64,000 nucleotides of DNA from Parvimonas micra (lineage in GTDB: Bacteria; Bacillota; Clostridia; Tissierellales; Peptoniphilaceae). A program made the position numbers and the translations under genes. Location of the stretch: the NCBI RefSeq assembly GCF_037482165.1, contig NZ_CP148048.1, positions 1,485,038 through 1,549,037 on the forward strand. The letters are read 5' to 3'. The notes beneath the pieces are model-generated. The model was given only the letters and a program-made list of their open reading frames with translations. It was not told where the DNA came from and ran no database searches. Positions 16,407 to 24,539 of the stretch are shown here, piece by piece; position 1 is the first letter of the stretch, and each line of letters opens with the position of its first letter.

Positions 16407-16432
16407 ACAAAAAAGCCGTCATTTCTGACGGC
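16407..16432 (-). terminator. Terminator of the C69 dipeptidase gene
   Basis: GCCGTCA-TTTC-TGACGGC; the minus strand continues into a T run. Confidence 0.8.
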
Positions 16433-16455
16433 AATTTAGTCTTTTTTAAAGTCTT

Positions 16456-17973
16456 TTAAGCATCTGATCTTGAAAATCCGTTTTTCATTTCACAACTTGC
16501 TGTGAAAAGTGTTTTATCAAGTAAATCATTTGTTTGGTCTTTTACAAAATCTGTTATCTCATCATTTGCTTTTTCTAAAAATTCATGAACATTCTTTATC
16601 TTTGATTTTTTCTTCAAAAATTCTTTATCATATTTATTCAAGAATTCACGACATTTTGATTGAACTGCATTTTGATATCTTTCAACATGAGAAGCAGTTG
16701 ATGGAAAATGCGCATCGCAAAGTGCTCCGATAATACGATTTATCCAATAGAAATTATCTGTTGAAGGAGTAAGAGTTGTATTTTCCAAATATTCAGGTGT
16801 TTTAGTAATATTTGCATAATATGGAACAATTGCATTAAATACATTTGAACCGAAGGATAGCCACTCAATACTTCTAATTTCTTCAGGCATATAAGGTCTT
16901 ATTTGAACCAAAGCCAAAACATCATTACGATTTATACCTATAGGTCTAAATTTACCCCTTTGTGATAAATCTCCATTCTTTAGATATGGGTCATAAGGAG
17001 TTCCTTGATAGTGATTAGACATAATATATTTAACATCTTCTATTGTAATCTTCTTTTCAGGAATCATGCACCAAGGAAGATTATCACTATGTGGCTTAAA
17101 CTCAGCATCTTCTCCATCCCAATCAAAAGTATTTGGATTGAAATATCTTAGCATTACCCAAGCACGAGGTGTGTTGTAAGTATGATCCGCATCAGAATGA
17201 CTTCCAAAAGCAACTCTCGGATTGAAAGGTTCTTCATAATCCTCATCATAATCTTCATCAAATTCATCAATCAATTTGCCAAGAGATAAGTCAAGGAAAT
17301 TCTCTTCAACAAATTCTTTCAAATCTGATGAACACATAAATTCTTCTTTTGCTCCGTAAGCATCTTCAAAATCAAAATGATCAAGTCCGAATTGATTTGG
17401 CATTACAACATAAACCTCGTCAGGAACTCTTCTTGCTATCCAGTGATGACCGCCGATTGTTTCAAACCACCAAATAGAATCTACATCTTGAAAAGCAATT
17501 CCGTTACTTTCATAAGTTCCATATTTTTCTATTAATGCACCAAGTCTTTCAACACCTTCCTTAGCACTATTTATATAAGGAAGAGTAATTACAACAAAAT
17601 CTTCTTCACCTATTCCACCTTTTTTTATAATGTCAGGTTCAAATTCCACTAAAGGATCTGCTCCCAAAACTCTTTCATTTGTAGTAATAGTTTCTGTTGC
17701 AGTCATTGAAACATTTTTTTCATTAACACCACAAGCTCCCCAGACTCCACGCCATTTTTTTACATTTGGAAGACAAGTATAACGCATTGGATTTTTAGGC
17801 AATTCAATTTTACAATCTGTACGAACAGATTTATAATGAATTGGTTGATCCTTAGGCTCAACAACGATAAATTTTTTTGATTTAAACATTCCCGCTGAAG
17901 AATCTTCAATACGAGCAACCAAAGTTGAACCGTCATAACTTGCTTTTTTACCTATAAGAATTGTAGTACACAT
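16456..17973 (-). CDS. Peptidase family C69 dipeptidase
   Basis: The protein has 505 residues. It starts MCTTILIGKKASYDGSTLVARIED: after Met removal Cys2 would be the N-terminal nucleophile of this Ntn-hydrolase family (PF03577, lactobacillal PepD). Family landmarks include GVWGACGVNEKNVSMTATET (about 94-113), DVDSIWWFETIGGHHWIARRVPDE (about 163-187) and NHYQGTPYDPY (about 319-329). It splits dipeptides in the cytoplasm, fitting an amino-acid-fermenting anaerobe. A short acidic stretch (DEFDEDYDEDYEE) near residue 237 is unusual but lies in a loop region. It is monocistronic. Confidence 0.92.
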   Translation of the reverse strand: MCTTILIGKKASYDGSTLVARIEDSSAGMFKSKKFIVVEPKDQPIHYKSVRTDCKIELPKNPMRYTCLPNVKKWRGVWGACGVNEKNVSMTATETITTNERVLGADPLVEFEPDIIKKGGIGEEDFVVITLPYINSAKEGVERLGALIEKYGTYESNGIAFQDVDSIWWFETIGGHHWIARRVPDEVYVVMPNQFGLDHFDFEDAYGAKEEFMCSSDLKEFVEENFLDLSLGKLIDEFDEDYDEDYEEPFNPRVAFGSHSDADHTYNTPRAWVMLRYFNPNTFDWDGEDAEFKPHSDNLPWCMIPEKKITIEDVKYIMSNHYQGTPYDPYLKNGDLSQRGKFRPIGINRNDVLALVQIRPYMPEEIRSIEWLSFGSNVFNAIVPYYANITKTPEYLENTTLTPSTDNFYWINRIIGALCDAHFPSTASHVERYQNAVQSKCREFLNKYDKEFLKKKSKIKNVHEFLEKANDEITDFVKDQTNDLLDKTLFTASCEMKNGFSRSDA

Positions 17974-18114
17974 AACAAACCTCTCTTTCTAAATAATAGT
18001 TATTATTAACTACAATTATATTATAACTCAAATTAACAAAAAAGTAAAAGTATTTTTTTGTTTCAAAAAAACTTAAACATTTCTCCTATTTTAAATTATG
18101 AATATAATGAAAAA

Positions 18115-18254
18115 TAAAATGCTTCACGTCATAGTGCTTTTGCAAATAAATGCACCTAACACGTCATCTCGAGCAAAATGAACGAAGTGAATGAAGTCGA
18201 GAGATCTCACGCTATTATTTGCTTGCAAATAATAGTAAGTCCTGCAAAGGACTT
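18115..18254 (-). repeat. Modular hairpin repeat element, partial copy A
   Basis: Read on the minus strand it is AAGTCC-hairpin (18238-18254), ATTATTTG-hairpin (18213-18235), GAGATCTC...TCGAGATGACGTG, then a TGACGTGAAGC block. It lies in a 365-base gap between the C69 dipeptidase and endolysin genes that contains no gene. It corresponds to the left part of the full element at 47820-48119. Confidence 0.85.
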
Positions 18255-18285
18255 AACAATAAATTAAGCTCAAAATATTTCACAA

Positions 18286-18324
18286 CAAAAAAAACAATTA
18301 ACGGTAACTCTCCATTAATTGTCT
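18286..18324 (-). terminator. Terminator of the YvrJ-endolysin unit
   Basis: ACAATTAA (18294-18301) pairs with TTAATTGT (18315-18322); the minus strand runs into eight T. It lies just after the endolysin stop. Confidence 0.75.
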
Positions 18325-18338
18325 TTTATAATATAAAA

Positions 18339-19127
18339 CTATTTACTTTTTAATAATCTGTTGACTTCCTTTTGTACTTCCTCATAATTGTATCCTGCAT
18401 TTTCAAGTCTTGCACGTCTTAATTCGCCATTGCCCCAGTTTCCTTGAATGACTTCTTTCGCAACTTCTCTTATAGCTTTTTCATTTATAAAAGCTCTGTA
18501 ATCAACCCAGCCTTTTAATTCCTTTACATAGTAATAACTTCCCCATTTTCGAGTTAAAGTTACTTCTTCTCCTTGATGATTTTGAGTTGTTCCAATCATA
18601 CTTTTATCTTCACAAAACCAAGGTAAGCTGTCGATTGAATAGAAGCCTTTAATTTTACTCTTTATATCCAAAAGCTCCATATATTCTCCTTCATTTTGAA
18701 ATTCTTTTAATCTATATACAAAATAATGTGGTCTGCCTGCATAAACCCAGAGTTTATCGTGATTATCTACAGAAATTCCATTTGCAGAATAATTACAATG
18801 AATAATTCTATTTTCGTCAATGAAAATTCCAGTATGTCCAAAACTCGCGCTATTATTTTCCTTTTTTCCCCAGATAAAAATATCTCCTCTTTTGGCATTC
18901 CAAGGAAGATTATCTGTTATCTTTTCAAAACCATTCTCTGTAAGCCATGAATGTTCGTGTTTGGTGTCAATAGTCCAACCATTGCTTTTTGCCCCTGCAG
19001 ACCTAAGTGCATAATATATGGAAGATGAACAATCATAACTGGAAGATCCATTCCTATTTTGCATAGAATAAGAAACCTTGCCTTTTCTGTTTTCAAACCA
19101 CTTTATCGCCTTTTCAATATCTATCAT
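18339..19127 (-). CDS. Phage-type endolysin: Pal-like amidase with SH3-like and CW_7 domains
   Basis: The protein has 262 residues and no signal peptide, as in holin-dependent endolysins. Residues 1-145 match the Amidase_5 (PF05382) catalytic domain of the pneumococcal phage Dp-1 Pal lysin: GKVSYSMQNRNGSSSYDCSSS with Cys33, ALRSAGAKSNGW, AKRGDIFIWG and FGHTGIFID with His98, IIHCNYSANGISVD and YFVYRL. Residues about 150-215 look SH3-like and probably bind the wall. Residues about 222-262 (EVAKEVIQGNWGNGELRRA and AGYNYEEVQKEVN) are a CW_7 repeat, as in Cpl-7. Its ribosome site overlaps the yvrJ-like stop codon, so the two are translationally coupled. No other phage structural genes are nearby: a domesticated or cassette lysin rather than a prophage. 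Confidence 0.92.
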   Translation of the reverse strand: MIDIEKAIKWFENRKGKVSYSMQNRNGSSSYDCSSSIYYALRSAGAKSNGWTIDTKHEHSWLTENGFEKITDNLPWNAKRGDIFIWGKKENNSASFGHTGIFIDENRIIHCNYSANGISVDNHDKLWVYAGRPHYFVYRLKEFQNEGEYMELLDIKSKIKGFYSIDSLPWFCEDKSMIGTTQNHQGEEVTLTRKWGSYYYVKELKGWVDYRAFINEKAIREVAKEVIQGNWGNGELRRARLENAGYNYEEVQKEVNRLLKSK

Positions 19128-19135
19128 AAAAACTC

Positions 19136-19270
19136 CTATTTAAGTTTAACAACTAATTCATTTATAGCCTTTGTAAGTTCGTCAATCTTCTTTTCAAACC
19201 TAAGCAATAAGAATACAGAAAGAGCAACAGGAAAGCCTACATTTGAAATACTTGCAATTATATTTTCCAT
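19136..19270 (-). CDS. YvrJ-family small membrane protein, possible holin
   Basis: This 44-residue ORF starts at the ATG complementary to 19268-19270 after GGAGG. It begins MENIIASISNVGFPVALSVF, the NVGFP core being diagnostic of the YvrJ family (PF12841). Residues 9-24 form one membrane segment; residues 25-44 (RFEKKIDELTKAINELVVKL) are an amphipathic helix. That topology resembles small holins such as BhlA/UviB, and the partner gene is an endolysin with no export signal, so a holin role is a reasonable inference though unproven for the family. It overlaps the endolysin ribosome site and lies just downstream of a strong terminator. Confidence 0.85.
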   Translation of the reverse strand: MENIIASISNVGFPVALSVFLLLRFEKKIDELTKAINELVVKLK

Positions 19271-19290
19271 TTTTTCCTCCTATCTTAAGC

Positions 19291-19317
19291 AAAAAAAAGA
19301 CCCAAAGGTCTTTTTTT
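19291..19317 (-). terminator. Terminator between the DUF2922 gene and the yvrJ-like gene
   Basis: AAAAAAAGACC-CAAA-GGTCTTTTTTT is bidirectional. The DUF2922 stop codon (19319-19321) is adjacent and the yvrJ-like ribosome site is about 11 bases beyond, leaving no room for a separate promoter downstream. Confidence 0.85.
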
Positions 19318-19318
19318 A

Positions 19319-19534
19319 CTAGATTACTGTTACTTCATCATAGCTTGTTGAAATAATATTAGCCTTTTTAATTCCAGTAACTTTTAAATTATCCTTAGCC
19401 AAAACTGACTTATAATCAAAAGTTTTTATAATATCAGAAGCTTCATCTGCTGATATATTTTTTATATTAGAAATTGTAAATGCCATATTTTTTCCATCCT
19501 CTAATATTAGAGTCATACTTAATGTTTTCTTCAT
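19319..19534 (-). CDS. DUF2922 family protein
   Basis: The protein has 71 residues and no membrane segment. The pattern MKKTLSMTLILEDGKNMAFTI followed by NIKNISADEASDIIKT and a final KANIISTS is that of DUF2922 (PF11148). These small proteins of unknown function are regularly found beside DUF1659 and YvrJ genes in Clostridia and Bacilli; the arrangement here is the same. It lies 10 bases after the DUF1659 gene with an AGGAGG site. Its stop codon abuts a strong terminator. Confidence 0.85.
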   Translation of the reverse strand: MKKTLSMTLILEDGKNMAFTISNIKNISADEASDIIKTFDYKSVLAKDNLKVTGIKKANIISTSYDEVTVI

Positions 19535-19544
19535 ACTTTACCTC

Positions 19545-19730
19545 CTATTCTAAAGTTGTTTCTACGACTTTAATTGTTTCTTTTCTTGTACCGTCAATAA
19601 ATTTTTCAACGAATTCTCCTAATTTCTTTAAATTTTCATCAGAAGATTCACTTTGAATATTCTTAACAGTCACACTTCTCTTTTTAGAATTAGCAAGGTT
19701 AAAACTAACCTTTAAATACTTTTTAGCCAT
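19545..19730 (-). CDS. DUF1659 family protein
   Basis: The protein has 61 residues: MAKKYLKVSFNLANSKKRSV, then VTVKNIQSESSDENLKKLGEFVEKFIDG. Beta-strand-rich N-terminus and helical C-terminus fit DUF1659 (PF07872). It is the first gene of the small cassette and shares operon and likely fold style with the DUF2922 gene. Function is unknown. Upstream (19731-19830) I see a GGAGAAA ribosome site and no confident -35/-10 pair of the usual type; a dedicated sigma factor is one possibility. Confidence 0.8.
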   Translation of the reverse strand: MAKKYLKVSFNLANSKKRSVTVKNIQSESSDENLKKLGEFVEKFIDGTRKETIKVVETTLE

Positions 19731-19886
19731 ATCTTTTCTCCTTTTTTATTTATTTTGTAAGCCTTACACTTATATAATAAAATTTTTTAGAAAAAAGGGG
19801 GGATAAGGTTTATTTATTATTCCTTTAACTTGTTTATAGCGACTTTTTATGTTAAAATAATTAATACTAAGAAATTTGGAGGCAAT

Positions 19887-20573
19887 ATGAACAACGGGAT
19901 ATTTAAAATTATTTCGTACCTGATTTTATTAATTTATACATTATTTACCTTTGGTAATTTATATATGATATTACAAAAAAAGAATACGGAAAGAAATTTT
20001 TTCAATGTATTATTAATGCCATTATTGGCATTATTCTATTTTTTTAGATTTAAAAATCACGATATTTTAATATATCTAGCTATTTTATTCTTCTGGTTTG
20101 GAGATATTTTATTCACTAGAAGAAATAAGAAAAACATAATTATGGGTCTTCCTTTATTTATTATCGAAATGACTTTTTATATAATAAAACTCGTAAATTT
20201 CATAAAAATAACGAATTTAAACTATTTACTTACAATATTACTAATGGTATTGTATTTTGGATTTGTAGCTTTTGAAATTATTGTTTCATTTGAATATGCG
20301 AGTGAATACTTTAGAAAAGATATAATATATCTTTATGCATTTGCATTTTTTAATGCAACTCTTTGTATTTTGACTATTTTAACTGGAATTTTCAATTACA
20401 GAAGTGGTGTATTGTTTTTGATTTTCGGAAGTAATCTATTCCTTATATCAAACTCATTATTTTTGTTTGTTGCATTTATTAAAAACAATAGATTTTTTAA
20501 CATCTGTACAACATTTACCTATTCAATTGCAAAATTTCTTTTAATAATGGGTTTTGGACTATTGTTAATATAA
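19887..20573 (+). CDS. YhhN-family membrane protein (lysoplasmalogenase-like)
   Basis: The product has 228 residues from the ATG at 19887, chosen because GGAGG lies five bases upstream; an earlier in-frame ATG at 19830 lacks a site. It has seven to eight membrane helices. AILFFWFGDILFTRR (around residue 62) and LFLIFGSNLFLISNSLFLF (around 180) correspond to the two acidic/serine GD and SDS-type motifs of YhhN (PF07947), but the second aspartate is replaced (LFLISNS where the family has S-D-S). In TMEM86B the family cleaves the vinyl-ether bond of lysoplasmalogens, and anaerobic Firmicutes do make plasmalogens, so the role is plausible. The missing aspartate makes activity uncertain. Confidence 0.7.
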   Translation: MNNGIFKIISYLILLIYTLFTFGNLYMILQKKNTERNFFNVLLMPLLALFYFFRFKNHDILIYLAILFFWFGDILFTRRNKKNIIMGLPLFIIEMTFYIIKLVNFIKITNLNYLLTILLMVLYFGFVAFEIIVSFEYASEYFRKDIIYLYAFAFFNATLCILTILTGIFNYRSGVLFLIFGSNLFLISNSLFLFVAFIKNNRFFNICTTFTYSIAKFLLIMGFGLLLI

Positions 20574-20598
20574 ACGACTGTATTCAGTCGTTTTTTTG
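20573..20598 (+). terminator. Terminator of the YhhN-family gene
   Basis: AACGACTG-TATT-CAGTCGTT followed by a T run, directly at the stop codon. Confidence 0.85.
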
Positions 20599-20604
20599 TG
20601 AAAC

Positions 20605-20662
20605 AACAAGGTTCCCGGGAACTCACCCGATGCGAAGCATCGTGAAAGGGTGGGGTTCTTAT
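20605..20662 (-). repeat. 58-bp palindromic dispersed repeat, copy 4
   Basis: This copy is in reverse orientation, starting seven bases after the preceding terminator. It is the most diverged copy: AACTCACCC replaces CACCCACCC and TGAAAG replaces TGGAAG, so the outer stem is weakened while the inner GATGC/GCATC stem is kept. Confidence 0.88.
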
Positions 20663-20764
20663 TGTGAAAACACATACATTTTTACCTTAAAAAAATTTAA
20701 CTTTTCAATGCTTTAAAAATAAAAAATATTTTATTAAAAACCTTTATAAAAACTACTTTTTCCA

Positions 20765-20793
20765 TTGTGTTTTTATACTTTTTATGGTAAAAT
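20765..20793 (+). promoter_or_regulatory. Promoter of the GATE-domain protein gene
   Basis: TTGTGT (20765-20770), 17 bases, TAAAAT (20788-20793). It lies on top of an upstream in-frame ATG, which rules that ATG out as the start. Confidence 0.6.
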
Positions 20794-20827
20794 AATTTCA
20801 GTATTTATTTATCGGAGGTATATTGAA

Positions 20828-21988
20828 TTGGAAGAAAAGAATATTGGAAGATTCAAAAAAGATATTGGACTCGAAAACTTTCTTTGCCTTGGTTTATTCC
20901 TAACTTTTTTTATCTTAATTGGTAGAAAAATGGGTGGAATAAATATGATCAAAACTATGATGAATACAGGTTTTGACTTGCTTATGAACGTATGTCTTTA
21001 CTTGATGGCGATTGCCGTATTGGCTGGAGCAATTTCAGGTCTATTCTCTGAATTTGGAGTAATAGCTCTTGTAAATAAACTTCTGTCAAAAATTATGAAA
21101 CCTATTTATGACTTACCAGGAGCTTCATCTCTAGGTATGTTAAACTGTTACCTATCAGACAACCCTGCTATCTTAACATTAGCACATGATGATAACTTTA
21201 GACGTTATTTCAAAAAATATCAAATGCCAGCTCTTACAAATCTTGGAACTGCTTTTGGTATGGGTCTTATCACTACAACTACAATGATGGGACTTAATGT
21301 TGAAGGAGCTGTTACAAGTGCTTTAATCGGTAACTTGGGAGCAGTTATAGGTAGTGTAGTATCTGTTAGACTTATGATGCTTGCTACTAAAAAAATGTAT
21401 GGAACGACTGAATATGTTGAAGTAAAATCAAGTGTTGAAATTCCAGAAAACTCAAGAGTTGTTAGAGAAGGTAGTGCAGGTTCAAGATTCATCCAAGCTA
21501 TCCTTGATGGTGGAAAAGTTGGAGTTGATATGGGACTTTCAATTATTCCTGGCGTTGTAATAATTTGTACATTAGTTATTATTCTTACAAATGGACCTGG
21601 AGCTGAAGGAGTCTATACTGGGGCAGCTAACGAAGGTGTTGGCATTCTTCCATGGATAGGATCAAAATTATCTTTCATACTTAATCCATTATTCGGTTTC
21701 AGCTCTCCAGAAGCAATAGCAGTTCCAATAACTGCATTAGGCTCAACAGGAGCAGCAATAGGAACAGTTGCAAAAATGGCAGCAGTAGGAAAAGTTTCTG
21801 GAAACGACATTGCAGTATTCACTGCAATCTGTATGTGCTGGAGTGGATATATCTCAACTCACATTGCAATGATGGATGCACTTGGAACAAAAGAAGCAAC
21901 AGGAAAAGCATTAATCAGCCATACAATTGGTGGATTAGTTGCCGGAGCTGCAGCACATATTTTATATATGTTGTTCCATTTATTCTAA
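20828..21988 (+). CDS. GATE-domain integral membrane protein (CD0519/CD1768-like)
   Basis: I place the start at TTG 20828 (LEEKNIGRFKKDI), nine bases after GGAGG, giving 386 residues. The protein is polytopic. FDLLMNVCLYLMAIAVLAGAISGLF and LPGASSLGMLNCYLSDNPAILTLA are features of nucleoside-recognition/GATE proteins (related to the spore maturation proteins SpmA/SpmB), and the strongly conserved YQMPALTNLGTAFGMGLITTTT block matches a clostridial subfamily I recall as CD0519/CD1768. Substrate and function are unknown; transport or channel activity is assumed for the fold. It is monocistronic. Confidence 0.65.
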   Translation: MEEKNIGRFKKDIGLENFLCLGLFLTFFILIGRKMGGINMIKTMMNTGFDLLMNVCLYLMAIAVLAGAISGLFSEFGVIALVNKLLSKIMKPIYDLPGASSLGMLNCYLSDNPAILTLAHDDNFRRYFKKYQMPALTNLGTAFGMGLITTTTMMGLNVEGAVTSALIGNLGAVIGSVVSVRLMMLATKKMYGTTEYVEVKSSVEIPENSRVVREGSAGSRFIQAILDGGKVGVDMGLSIIPGVVIICTLVIILTNGPGAEGVYTGAANEGVGILPWIGSKLSFILNPLFGFSSPEAIAVPITALGSTGAAIGTVAKMAAVGKVSGNDIAVFTAICMCWSGYISTHIAMMDALGTKEATGKALISHTIGGLVAGAAAHILYMLFHLF

Positions 21989-22002
21989 AAATTACAAATT
22001 TT

Positions 22003-22028
22003 GGTAGCATTTTAATGCTACCTTTTTT
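22003..22028 (+). terminator. Terminator of the GATE-domain protein gene
   Basis: GGTAGCAT-TTTA-ATGCTACC followed by TTTTTT. Confidence 0.85.
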
Positions 22029-22114
22029 ATGCCTTAATTTATATTTAATAAAATTATCCTTTATGATATAATAATCTTATGTTTATGTAAAAAATTAATG
22101 TAAGGGAGAGAGTT

Positions 22115-24505
22115 ATGGAAAAGGAAAAAAAGTATTTTAAAGAACATTATAGAAAACTAAAGAAAAAAACAAAAAATTTCATTAGACCAAAAAAGAGAAA
22201 ATACTTAGAATTAAAGAAGAGAATCAAAAATCCAATTATTTCTCTAAAATACTATAGAGAAATAAAGAAAAAAATTAGCTTAAATTCTATTATTATTTCA
22301 TCAATCTTAATAATAATTTCATATTACCTATTTAAAGATGCTATTTTATCTATTATAAATAATATCGTATATAATTTTAACAACAAATATTCCCTACAAT
22401 TAAATTATGAATTATTTAGAAAAATCCCTAATATATTTTACCTTATTCTATTATTTTACTTTATCGTTTTTTGTAAAAAACATATAACTTCAAAAAATAT
22501 TAATATAATTGATAAAATAATTATATATACTATAATTTTTTCATTAGTTTCTTTATTAGTAGTTAAAATAAAAAATGAAGTATTTTTGATATTTATATCA
22601 TTTTTATTTATACTAATAATTAGATTTATCTTTTATACTATAAACAATAAAGAAAAAAATATCAATAATATAAGAACTTTAGTTGATATTTATAATGGAG
22701 ATTATTGCTTAATCGGTTTAGTACACATGATAATTAAAGATAGTGACAAAATCAGAGAAGATTTGTTTGAAAGAAATCAAATTATTGATAACCTATGCTA
22801 TTCAATAATAACTTCAATAGATTCTATAGATTGTTTTACAATTGGAGTTGTAGGAAATTGGGGAAGTGGTAAAAGTACGATTTTAGAATTAACAAAAAAA
22901 GCTATGAGAAAAAAATTTCTAATAGATTATGATGTAGTTATAATTGATGACTTTGACCCATGGGCGATTAAATCTCAAGACTCTTTAATTTTAGCAATGT
23001 ATAATACAATAATAGAAAATTTAGGAGAAAGTATTGGATATTTTAAAAGAAAAAAAGTTCAGAATGCACTTATTAATATATCTACAAGTGTTCCATATAT
23101 TGGTAAAGGAATTGGAAACTTTTTTGATAATAGAGTTGATGATTATACTGAATATAAGGAAATTAAAAACGAATTGGAAGAAAAATTGAAGAAATCAAAT
23201 AAACGTTTTGTTTTTATTATAGATAATTTAGATAGAATGAATTCAGATAATATAATTTTTCTACTAACTCTTATAGAAACTCTTTTTAAATTACCAAGAA
23301 TAACATATATTGTAGCTTATGATAAAGACAGATTAAAAGATATTTTTAATAAAAAAACAGACAAAATTGACCCTCAATATATCGAAAAGATTATTAATAA
23401 AGAAATCAAAGTCCCAGAAATTAGTAATCTGGAAAAACAACGAATATTTTATGATTGTTTAAAAAACTTAATGGTATATGATAGTGATTACAAATGTAAT
23501 AGTTCAATTAGTAATCAAAAGATTGAAGATATTAACAATGATATCTTAACAAAAGTTGCTTTAAAATTTAATAATACTAGAGACTTTATAAGATTTTTAA
23601 ATTTTATAATATATGATATTCTTTTTACACCCTTGAACCGATTAGATTTTCTAATTATTAAATTAATAGAGTTTTTGGATTATCAGTTATACAACAAAAT
23701 TTCAAAAAATAAAAATTTCATTACTTCAAAAGTTGAAAATATAAATTATTGTACCGAAAAAGAAATAGCATTTTTTAAAGAAATAAAAGAAAGTGAATTT
23801 TTTGATTTGCTACAACTATTATCATTAAAATCAACAAATTTTTATAATTTGGTAAAAGACTCTCCTGAAGAAAAAAATCCTATTTGTGATATTAATTCAG
23901 AAATTTTAAGAGGTTCTATTTGTAATAATGATAGCTTTGAAGATTATTTTTCTTCTAATATATTTACCAAAGAATATAAAGAATTAATACAGTGCTTTAA
24001 ATTAGCAAATAACGTTGAATATAATATAATATCGGAGTTTTTTAATAAAAACAATAAATATTTAGAATATTATTATCTTAATTCTTTATGGAAATATTTA
24101 TTAAACATCATTTCAAAAAAAGATTCATCTACAGAGTACTTTAGAATGGGCTTATTCTGTTATTTTATAAATAAATCTAAATCTTATTTATATTGTAATA
24201 ACGAGAATAAAAGTTCAATAAGTTCTATGATGGATCAAATTTTCCGTTTAATATTTGGATTAATAAAAGAATTTCCTTATTGGGAAGATGAACTCTTTTC
24301 TAAAAAAGAAGTATTTTCCTCAAAAGAAATTAAGCAATTTTTAGAAAAACTAGAATATTCGTATGATTCAGAGATATATAGACAAACTATGCAAAATATA
24401 GAGAATATGTTAAAATTAGAAGAAACAATATATAATAAAGAACTTACCAATGCAATAAAAATTGCTTTAAAAGAAATAGAGAACGATAAAAACAATATAA
24501 AATAA
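22115..24505 (+). CDS. Membrane-anchored KAP-family P-loop NTPase
   Basis: The protein has 796 residues. The first 50 are strongly basic (KKKTKNFIRPKKRKYLELKK). Membrane segments follow at about 55-75, 108-125, 132-150 and 155-175. The KAP domain starts near residue 230: Walker A GNWGSGKST (about 247-255), a VIIDDFDPWAI strand, and a Walker B-like FVFIIDNLDRM (about 365-375), with ITYIVAYDKDRL (sensor region) shortly after. The C-terminal 350 residues have no recognisable motif. KAP NTPases include PifA, which blocks phage T7 growth, and many are found in phage-defence islands; others are of unknown use. The gene is alone between two terminators and is unusually AT-rich, rich in Asn, Ile and Lys, suggesting acquisition. 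A defence role is inference. Confidence 0.85.
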   Translation: MEKEKKYFKEHYRKLKKKTKNFIRPKKRKYLELKKRIKNPIISLKYYREIKKKISLNSIIISSILIIISYYLFKDAILSIINNIVYNFNNKYSLQLNYELFRKIPNIFYLILLFYFIVFCKKHITSKNINIIDKIIIYTIIFSLVSLLVVKIKNEVFLIFISFLFILIIRFIFYTINNKEKNINNIRTLVDIYNGDYCLIGLVHMIIKDSDKIREDLFERNQIIDNLCYSIITSIDSIDCFTIGVVGNWGSGKSTILELTKKAMRKKFLIDYDVVIIDDFDPWAIKSQDSLILAMYNTIIENLGESIGYFKRKKVQNALINISTSVPYIGKGIGNFFDNRVDDYTEYKEIKNELEEKLKKSNKRFVFIIDNLDRMNSDNIIFLLTLIETLFKLPRITYIVAYDKDRLKDIFNKKTDKIDPQYIEKIINKEIKVPEISNLEKQRIFYDCLKNLMVYDSDYKCNSSISNQKIEDINNDILTKVALKFNNTRDFIRFLNFIIYDILFTPLNRLDFLIIKLIEFLDYQLYNKISKNKNFITSKVENINYCTEKEIAFFKEIKESEFFDLLQLLSLKSTNFYNLVKDSPEEKNPICDINSEILRGSICNNDSFEDYFSSNIFTKEYKELIQCFKLANNVEYNIISEFFNKNNKYLEYYYLNSLWKYLLNIISKKDSSTEYFRMGLFCYFINKSKSYLYCNNENKSSISSMMDQIFRLIFGLIKEFPYWEDELFSKKEVFSSKEIKQFLEKLEYSYDSEIYRQTMQNIENMLKLEETIYNKELTNAIKIALKEIENDKNNIK

Positions 24506-24531
24506 AGGAGTGAAATTCACTCCTTTTTTAT
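24504..24531. terminator. Terminator between convergent KAP and membrane-protein genes
   Basis: AAAGGAGTGA-AAT-TCACTCCTTT with T runs on the plus strand. Confidence 0.85.
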
Positions 24532-24539
24532 TACTTTAA

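Noticed and set aside
17974-20600. A prophage around the endolysin gene
   Set aside because: No integrase, terminase, capsid, tail or replication genes are nearby; only the small cassette is phage-like.
20765-20827. An ATG start for the GATE-domain gene at 20765
   Set aside because: A promoter lies on top of it, and a TTG at 20828 has a properly spaced GGAGG.
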